A stretch of 64,000 nt of DNA from JANWXD01 sp037446115. Lineage in GTDB: Bacteria; Acidobacteriota; Terriglobia; Bryobacterales; Bryobacteraceae. Positions 59,085 to 64,000 of this stretch are shown here, in pieces. The stretch lies in assembly GCA_037446115.1 (NCBI GenBank), contig JBBIJF010000021.1, positions 1-64,000 of the forward strand, given 5' to 3'. Under the pieces are notes generated by a model, which did no database searches, was not told where the DNA came from, and worked only from the letters and a program-made list of their open reading frames with translations. The position numbers and the translations under genes are program-made. The first letter of the stretch is position 1. The number at the start of each line of letters is the position of its first letter.

Positions 59085-59626
59085 CGGGACCTCACGAACG
59101 CGACCAGTTCCGGGCTGACATAGTGCGGCGGGCGAACCGGAAACCGCGGCTTGTCCGCCAGAGGTCCGGCCAGAAGTTGCCGCCAGCACCCGGCCGGCTC
59201 CGCTTCGTGGACGAGGCAGGCGGTGACGCGCTCCAGGTGGCGCAGCACGGCGGGTTTGAGGTCCTCCACAGCCGGCTGGATCACCAGCAGGTACACGTCG
59301 GGGTGCAGAAACTCCAGGGCGCTGTTGGTCTCGACGACGGCGTTTGCGGCCCCCGCAAGCACCGGCTCCAGGGCCGGAGCCAGCAGATCCGGCGATCGGG
59401 CGCAAACCAAAAAGGAGCGTCGGGCGCCGGCGGCCAGGAAGCGTCCTGTGTCGGTTTCATCGGGCGCCGTCTGCTCGGTCACTTCCGCACCCCCGGCGGA
59501 GGAGCCATGGCTGTGCGGACTTACTTTCACCGCCGTCCATGCCGCCTCGGGCAGGGTACGGATCAAACCCGTGATCACCGCCGTCTTGCCCACGTGACGG
59601 CTGTTTCCACCGACAACCACGAGCAT
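59072..59626 (-). CDS. MobB-like P-loop nucleotide-binding protein
   Basis: 184 residues. The Walker A motif G-G-N-S-R-H-V-G-K-T (residues 6-15) and the following pattern (K-V-S-P-H-S-H-G, P-D-E-T-D-T-G-R-F-L-A-A-G-A-R) match MobB, the GTP-binding partner of MobA in molybdenum cofactor synthesis. The match is short-range only, and the operon contains lpxD and trkA/trkH, not Mo genes. AGGAAGGA lies before ATG 59626. It overlaps the trkA start by 13 bases. Confidence 0.65.
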   Translation of the reverse strand: MLVVVGGNSRHVGKTAVITGLIRTLPEAAWTAVKVSPHSHGSSAGGAEVTEQTAPDETDTGRFLAAGARRSFLVCARSPDLLAPALEPVLAGAANAVVETNSALEFLHPDVYLLVIQPAVEDLKPAVLRHLERVTACLVHEAEPAGCWRQLLAGPLADKPRFPVRPPHYVSPELVAFVRSRCGF

Positions 59627-59688
59627 GGATCCTTCCTGTATCCTATCTTGCGGGGACGGCTGTCCCGTTCGAGTGGCACGCGCGGTCC

Positions 59689-60720
59689 TCAGGGGCGTTC
59701 TCGCTGTCCGGCCTCCAGGCGCCGTTTCAGCTCCGCCACTTCCCGCCGCAGTTCGGGAAGGCGGCTGAGGTTGGCGAGCATCTCCAGATATTCCTTGAGG
59801 GGACGCGCCGGCGTTCCCCAAACCACTTGGCCGGAGCGCACGATCTTCGACGTCAAAATACCGGCGCCGGAACCGACTACGGCCCGGGATTCGATCCGCG
59901 CCTTGTCACCGACGCCCACCTGGCCGCCGATGACGGCGTAGTCTTCCACCACCACGCCGCCGGAAAAACCCGTCTGCGCCGCGACCACCACGTGGCGGCC
60001 GATGCGGCAGTTGTGCGCCACGTGCACCATGTTGTCCAGCTTGGTTCCCTCGCCGATCCAGGTCACTCCCAGCGCCGCGCGGTCTACCGTGGAATTGGCT
60101 CCGATCTCCACGTCGTCGCCGATGACGACACGACCGATCTGCGGAAACTTGTGGTAGCGGTCGCCCTCGAAGACGAAGCCAAAGCCGTCGGCGCCGATGA
60201 CGCAGCCCGAATGCAGGATCACCCGGTTGCCGATGTCTACGTCGTCGTAAACCGTTACGTGCGGGTGAATGGTGCAGTTTTCGCCGATGCTCACGCGGCG
60301 CCCGATGACCGCCAGGGCCCCGATGCTTGTGCCCGGGCCGATCCGGGACCCCTCGCCAATGGTCACAAGCGGCCCAACAAAGACGCCGGGGCCGAGCTCC
60401 GCGCCGGGGGCGATCACGGCCGTGGGGTGAACGCCGGGGACGACCGGCGGCGGCGGACACAACCGGCCGGCCGCACGCGCAAACGCGGTCCGGGGATCGG
60501 CGGCGCGGATCACGGTCCGTCCCGCAGCGTTGTCGTAGTCCGAAAAGACGATCAGACAGCCGGCCGCAGATCCCTCCGCTTCGCGCGCCGCCTTGGCGCT
60601 GGCCACGAAGGCCAGTTCCGTAGCGCCGGCGGAGGCAAGATCGGCCACACCCGTCAGAACCTTTTCTCCGTCGCCTTCATACGGCGCTCCCAGCCACTCT
60701 GCGAGTTCTCGCACACGCAC
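59689..60720 (-). CDS. lpxD: UDP-3-O-acylglucosamine N-acyltransferase
   Basis: 343 residues from GTG 60720, with GGGGAGG 6 bases upstream. An N-terminal uridine-binding domain opens V-R-V-R-E-L-A-E-W-L-G, followed by a left-handed beta-helix of hexapeptide repeats (for example I-G-P-G-T-S-I-G-A-L-A-V-I-G) with the catalytic His in M-V-H-V-A-H-N-C-R-I-G. It adds the second acyl chain in lipid A synthesis. Longer in-frame ATG starts would include the divergent lpxA region and are rejected. Confidence 0.93.
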   Translation of the reverse strand: MRVRELAEWLGAPYEGDGEKVLTGVADLASAGATELAFVASAKAAREAEGSAAGCLIVFSDYDNAAGRTVIRAADPRTAFARAAGRLCPPPPVVPGVHPTAVIAPGAELGPGVFVGPLVTIGEGSRIGPGTSIGALAVIGRRVSIGENCTIHPHVTVYDDVDIGNRVILHSGCVIGADGFGFVFEGDRYHKFPQIGRVVIGDDVEIGANSTVDRAALGVTWIGEGTKLDNMVHVAHNCRIGRHVVVAAQTGFSGGVVVEDYAVIGGQVGVGDKARIESRAVVGSGAGILTSKIVRSGQVVWGTPARPLKEYLEMLANLSRLPELRREVAELKRRLEAGQRERP

Positions 60721-60758
60721 GCTGATCCTCCCCGGGCGGTCCGCAACCGGCCCCTGAG

Positions 60759-60764
60759 TATCAT
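60759..60764 (+). promoter_or_regulatory. -10 element of lpxA
   Basis: Plus-strand TATCAT ends 8 bases before ATG 60773; no Shine-Dalgarno sequence. The predicted message has at most a two-base leader. The -35 is unclear. Confidence 0.45.
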
Positions 60765-60772
60765 ACAAGGTT

Positions 60773-61561
60773 ATGCCTGCGGATCCTTCGGCGGTCATCG
60801 CGCCCACGGCCCGCGTCCATCCGGAGGCGCGCATCGGGCCGCAGACCATCATCGGCGACTACTGCGTTATCGAATCCGACGTGGTCATCGGCGCCTTCTG
60901 CCGCCTGGAGCCCTACGTTTATGTGAAACGGTGGACGACGCTTGGCGACCGGAACGAGATCTCGGCGGGCACGATTCTGGGCACCGATCCGCTGGACAAA
61001 GCTTTCACCGGCGAGCGCAGCTATCTGCGCATCGGCAACGACAACAAGATCCGCGAGCACTACACCATCTCACGAGGAACCCAGCCGGAATCAGTCACCG
61101 AAATCGGCGACGGCAACTACATCATGACTTCCGGTCATATTGCCCACAACTGCAAAGTGGGCAACCGGACCGTGATCTGCAGCTGCGCCTTGCTGGCGGG
61201 CTATGTGGAGGTCGAAGACGAGGCTTTCATCTCCGGCGGAGTGGTGATCCACCAGTACTCGAAGATCGGCCGGCTGGCCATGATCGGGGGCAACACGCGC
61301 GTCAACCAGGACGTGCCGCCTTTTTTCCTTTACTCGGACTTTAACGTGGCGCCCAAGGGGCTGAACCTGGTAGGGCTCAAGCGGGCCGGATTTACTCAAG
61401 AGCAGATTGCCGTACTCAAGCGAGCTTACTGGTTACTCTACCGCTCCGGCCTGAAGCTGGAAGAGGCGCTGCAGCGGATCGAAAGCGAGATTCCGAACGA
61501 TCACACGCTGCATCTGGTGCGGTTCATCCGTTCCAGCCAGCGGGGCATCTGCCGCGAGTAG
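60773..61561 (+). CDS. lpxA: Acyl-ACP--UDP-N-acetylglucosamine O-acyltransferase
   Basis: 262 residues, first step of lipid A synthesis. Hexapeptide-repeat helix with the catalytic His in G-H-I-A-H-N-C-K-V-G (second His), I-R-E-H-Y-T-I-S-R-G-T and a C-terminal helical part (L-K-R-A-Y-W-L-L-Y-R-S-G). It is divergent from lpxD across a 52-base gap, so two lipid A enzymes share a control region, whereas in many bacteria they are co-directional with fabZ. Confidence 0.94.
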   Translation: MPADPSAVIAPTARVHPEARIGPQTIIGDYCVIESDVVIGAFCRLEPYVYVKRWTTLGDRNEISAGTILGTDPLDKAFTGERSYLRIGNDNKIREHYTISRGTQPESVTEIGDGNYIMTSGHIAHNCKVGNRTVICSCALLAGYVEVEDEAFISGGVVIHQYSKIGRLAMIGGNTRVNQDVPPFFLYSDFNVAPKGLNLVGLKRAGFTQEQIAVLKRAYWLLYRSGLKLEEALQRIESEIPNDHTLHLVRFIRSSQRGICRE

Positions 61562-61609
61562 GAGCACAAAAGCCGCTGGGGGTCTTCGGGACGGCGCGCC
61601 CTGCCGAGT

Positions 61610-62632
61610 TTACGGCCGCCGGAGAACCTCGCGCCGCAGCCCCTCGACACCGGCTTGCTCGAGCACCTCGCCGTAGCGCGCCAGCGCCACGCGGCCGCCC
61701 ATGGAGGGAAAGACCGAGACCAGGTCGCGGATCTGCTGCTGCAATGCGGACGGATCCGTGGCGGAGGCCGCCAGACTCCGCACCGCGGCCGTAACGTGGC
61801 GCTGAACCTCCCGCTCGTTTCGCAGGAAGTCCCCAAATCTTCCCTGGTCTGCTCCATGCAAGCGGCCCGACTGCGTCTCCGCATAGTCTACGCCGATGAC
61901 CACGCGCTCGAGCAGAGAACTGTCCGCAGGCTGTATGGACAATCCCGCTTCGTAACGTGCGCTCTGACCGGGCCCGAGGCCGCCGCCGTCAAACCACCCG
62001 TCTGCGACTTGAGAGAAACGCACGGGTTGAGACCTTCCCCGCCAGTAGACCTCGAAGATCAACCCGTGAGCCACCAGCGGCTCCGCGCCGACGTTGGTCA
62101 GCGTAAATTCCAGCCCGCCGATGTGCTTGCTCTGTTCCTCGGTAACCACCGTAATAACGGAAGGCTTCGAGACCCGGATCACGCCCGTACTATCCACAGA
62201 CTCGATGGTGAGGCCGTTTGAAACCAGAGTTTCCGTGGTTCCCCACAGCGGCACTTGCGCGCACCTTGGCCCTCCCGACGCCGACTGCGCCCGCGGCCTC
62301 TCGGCCTGCGGGGAATTCTCCCCGGAAGAGCAACCTGAAGCACACCAAACCGTGCCACTGCCGCACGTGGCTCTGTTACAGCATGTCTGCCCCGTCCGGA
62401 GGTTCCGGTAGCAACATGCCATACATTCGCCGCGGCACGCGTTGTTTGTATTGCAGTACAGGCACTGTATTTGATTGGCAACGGAGCGACAAACGCAGCG
62501 AATCGTACCCCAAGCTTGGTTACAACCCCCGCACTCATAGCTGGCTTCGCAGTCAGCTTTCGCCATTGGGGTGCTGATGCAGCTCCAGAGAAGCGCGAAA
62601 AATCCAACGTTGCGGAGCGTTCGGAACACCAT
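61610..62632 (-). CDS. Exported Cys-rich protein, function unknown
   Basis: 340 residues from ATG 62632. A signal peptide ends around A-K-A-D. Residues about 28-105 contain 16 cysteines, including C-x2-C, C-x-C and adjacent C-C pairs (Y-E-C-G-G-C, R-C-V-C, C-L-Y-C, C-M-A-C-C-Y, T-C-C-N-R). The remaining two thirds is a beta-rich domain (T-L-V-S-N-G-L-T-I-E-S-V, E-F-T-L-T-N-V-G) and a helical tail. No family recognised. A TTGACA-17-TATCGT promoter lies just upstream, and the TTG in that -35 box is excluded as a start. Confidence 0.72.
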   Translation of the reverse strand: MVFRTLRNVGFFALLWSCISTPMAKADCEASYECGGCNQAWGTIRCVCRSVANQIQCLYCNTNNACRGECMACCYRNLRTGQTCCNRATCGSGTVWCASGCSSGENSPQAERPRAQSASGGPRCAQVPLWGTTETLVSNGLTIESVDSTGVIRVSKPSVITVVTEEQSKHIGGLEFTLTNVGAEPLVAHGLIFEVYWRGRSQPVRFSQVADGWFDGGGLGPGQSARYEAGLSIQPADSSLLERVVIGVDYAETQSGRLHGADQGRFGDFLRNEREVQRHVTAAVRSLAASATDPSALQQQIRDLVSVFPSMGGRVALARYGEVLEQAGVEGLRREVLRRP

Positions 62633-62678
62633 GCTACCCACGTTCTCGATCCCTCCGTAACCCGGAAATTTCGATCTT

Positions 62679-62707
62679 ACGATACTAAGACACCGCCCCC
62701 TTGTCAA
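62679..62707 (-). promoter_or_regulatory. Promoter of the Cys-rich protein gene
   Basis: Minus-strand TTGACA (62707-62702), 17-base spacer, TATCGT (62684-62679), about 46 bases before ATG 62632. It is the best canonical -35/-10 pair in the window. Confidence 0.78.
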
Positions 62708-62788
62708 GCCCCAGATCGCACCACATCGTTGCCGGCCGTAGACCCAAACCGGCGTGGAGTCCGGCGAGGACGCCGGGCTGTCTTCGTT

Positions 62789-63115
62789 CTACACCGAAAA
62801 GGACGTCCCGCAGCCGCAGGTCTTCCGGGCGTTCGGGTTTTCGAAGACAAAGCCGGAAAAGATGAGGGATTCTTTGTAGTCGAGGGTCATCCCCTTCAGC
62901 AGGTTCAGGCTCTTGGGATCCACGAAGACGCGCACACCGTCAAACTCGAACACGTTGTCGGTGGCCCGCTGCTTCGGTTCTACGCGAATGACGTAGCTGT
63001 AGCCGGAGCATCCCCCGCCCTGCACGCCCAGCCGCAGGCCGCCGCTCTCACTGGCGCCGTACTTGGCCAGCGTCTGACGGATCTTCTCGACCGCCTTCGG
63101 CGTGACGTGGATCAT
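62789..63115 (-). CDS. IscA/HesB-type iron-sulfur assembly protein
   Basis: 108 residues, A-type Fe-S carrier. The three conserved cysteines are in G-G-G-C-S-G-Y-S-Y and C-G-C-G-T-S-F at the C-terminus. It takes up and passes on clusters formed by IscS/IscU. It follows iscS by 24 bases on the same strand, so it belongs to the Fe-S operon. No iscU or hscA is visible inside the window after it. Confidence 0.9.
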   Translation of the reverse strand: MIHVTPKAVEKIRQTLAKYGASESGGLRLGVQGGGCSGYSYVIRVEPKQRATDNVFEFDGVRVFVDPKSLNLLKGMTLDYKESLIFSGFVFENPNARKTCGCGTSFSV

Positions 63116-63139
63116 CCCGTTTGTCCCCTCTTTACCAGC

Positions 63140-64000
63140 TTACGATGATCCGGCCGGCTTCCGGGATTCAGCCCGGGCCAGTTCGTACCACGGTGACAGC
63201 TCCCGCAGTTTCGTCACCGCCTCGATCACGCGGCCGGCCACGTAGTCCACTTCCTCCTCTGTGTTGAAGCGGCCGAGGCCGAAGCGGACCGCGCTCCGGG
63301 CGCGCCCGTCCGGCAGACCCAGCGCCCGCAGCACATGGCTGGGCTCCGGTACGGCTGACGTGCAGGCCGAACCGGTGGAGAGGGCGACGTCCTTGAGCGC
63401 CACCAGCAGCGCATCCGCCTCCACGTAGAGGAAGCTCATGTTCAGGTTGTTGGGCAGGCGGCGCTCCTGGGAGCCGTTGACGTACACTTCTTCGAGCCCG
63501 GATTCCAGCAGTGCCCTGAGGCGGTCGCGCAGCCTGCGCAACCGCTCCGCCTCCTCCGGCATCTCGCGCTGGCAGATGGTGCACGCCTCCCCCAGGCCCA
63601 CAATCCCCGGGACATTCAGCGTTCCCGAGCGCAAGCCGCGCTCATGGCCTCCGCCGTCCATCTGCGGCGCCAGCTCGACCTGCCCGTCCCGGCGCCGCAC
63701 ATAGAGCGCACCCACCCCCTTGGGCCCGTACATCTTGTGAGCGCTCAGCGAGAGCAGGTCAATCGCATCCGCGTTGACGTCCACCGGGATCTTGCCTGCG
63801 GCCTGCGTGGCGTCGGTGTGAAACAACACGCCGTGTTCCCGCGCGATGCGGCCGATCTCGGCCACCGGCTGGATGACGCCGATCTCGTTGTTGGCGTACA
63901 TGATGCTGATCAGGATGGTGCGCGGGCTGATGGCCCGGCGCACGTCGTCGGGGTCCAGGAGTCCGTCGCTGCCCACCGGAAGATAGGTGATCTCAAAGCC
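63140..64000 (-). CDS. iscS: Cysteine desulfurase, C-terminal part
   Basis: The gene is cut by the right edge; the last 286 codons are present. The PLP-lysine motif S-A-H-K-M-Y-G-P-K-G and catalytic Cys loop S-T-G-S-A-C-T-S are intact, and N-N-E-I-G-V-I-Q-P and R-S-G-T-L-N-V-P-G match the IscS/NifS class. It removes sulfur from cysteine for Fe-S clusters and tRNA thiolation. The C-terminus ends R-K-P-A-G-S-S, shorter than in proteobacterial IscS with its L-E-L-Y ending. Confidence 0.93.
   Translation of the reverse strand, partial: GFEITYLPVGSDGLLDPDDVRRAISPRTILISIMYANNEIGVIQPVAEIGRIAREHGVLFHTDATQAAGKIPVDVNADAIDLLSLSAHKMYGPKGVGALYVRRRDGQVELAPQMDGGGHERGLRSGTLNVPGIVGLGEACTICQREMPEEAERLRRLRDRLRALLESGLEEVYVNGSQERRLPNNLNMSFLYVEADALLVALKDVALSTGSACTSAVPEPSHVLRALGLPDGRARSAVRFGLGRFNTEEEVDYVAGRVIEAVTKLRELSPWYELARAESRKPAGSS

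Noticed and set aside
62705..62707. TTG start for the Cys-rich protein
   Set aside because: This TTG is part of the TTGACA -35 box with a 17-base spacer to TATCGT; translation must start downstream, at ATG 62632.
1..64000. tRNA, rRNA, transposase, integrase or CRISPR
   Set aside because: None recognised on either strand.

Overview
The window reads as a chromosomal segment of a high-GC Gram-negative bacterium, most likely an Acidobacteriota of the Bryobacterales/Solibacter type. The basis is gene content: two acidobacterial VWFA-domain exported proteins, two very large Oar-like TonB-dependent receptors with an N-terminal carboxypeptidase-regulatory-like domain, a DUF1501 plus Planctomycete-type cytochrome (PSCyt1/DUF1549/DUF1553) pair, Tat-exported Gfo/Idh/MocA oxidoreductase, CRTAC1 and long TPR proteins, and lpxA/lpxD. 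No insertion sequence, phage gene, CRISPR array, tRNA or rRNA was recognised. Genes are tightly packed, with many 4-base stop/start overlaps and convergent gene ends only 3-16 bases apart.

Layout. 1-5700 (minus): histidine operon hisI-hisG-hisD-hisC-HAD phosphatase-hisB-hisH-hisF(partial), preceded by a previously unannotated 21-codon leader peptide with four consecutive His codons and a classical four-segment attenuator. 5733-12000: ThuA-like protein, a hybrid histidine kinase, a PspC protein, an exported esterase and a TrmO protein with an FmdE-like tail. 12066-16079 (minus): DUF1501 and cytochrome/DUF1553 pair. 16118-19065 (plus): short methionine-synthase-like protein, PD40 propeller, heptad-repeat coiled coil, DJ-1/PfpI protein. 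19069-21800 (minus): Gfo/Idh/MocA oxidoreductase with a structured, terminator-bearing upstream RNA, and two small envelope proteins. 21928-24672 (plus): a flavoprotein fused to a NapH/NosR-type membrane ferredoxin, and a membrane protein. 24680-28570 (minus): clpP, Rrf2 regulator, glutamine amidotransferase, and two peptidoglycan enzymes. 28652-29978 (plus): mobA and an Mla-type ABC ATPase. 29989-33766: SH3 lipoprotein, tiny zinc-ribbon protein, manA, aminotransferase, coaD.

33962-55247 is the most distinctive part: an FkbM methyltransferase followed by two copies of a TPR + VWFA + TonB-receptor set, the second also holding CRTAC1. The two receptor genes share a 36-base block (30 identical) that runs into their -35 boxes, implying a common regulator. 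55510-63115: phosphoesterase, trkH/trkA potassium uptake, MobB-like P-loop protein, divergent lpxD/lpxA, a Cys-rich exported protein, an IscA-type protein and iscS (partial at the right end).

A recurring trait is a -10-like hexamer only 6-13 bases before the start codon with no Shine-Dalgarno sequence, which suggests that leaderless or nearly leaderless mRNAs are common here. Functions are inferred from motifs and context; no database search was run.
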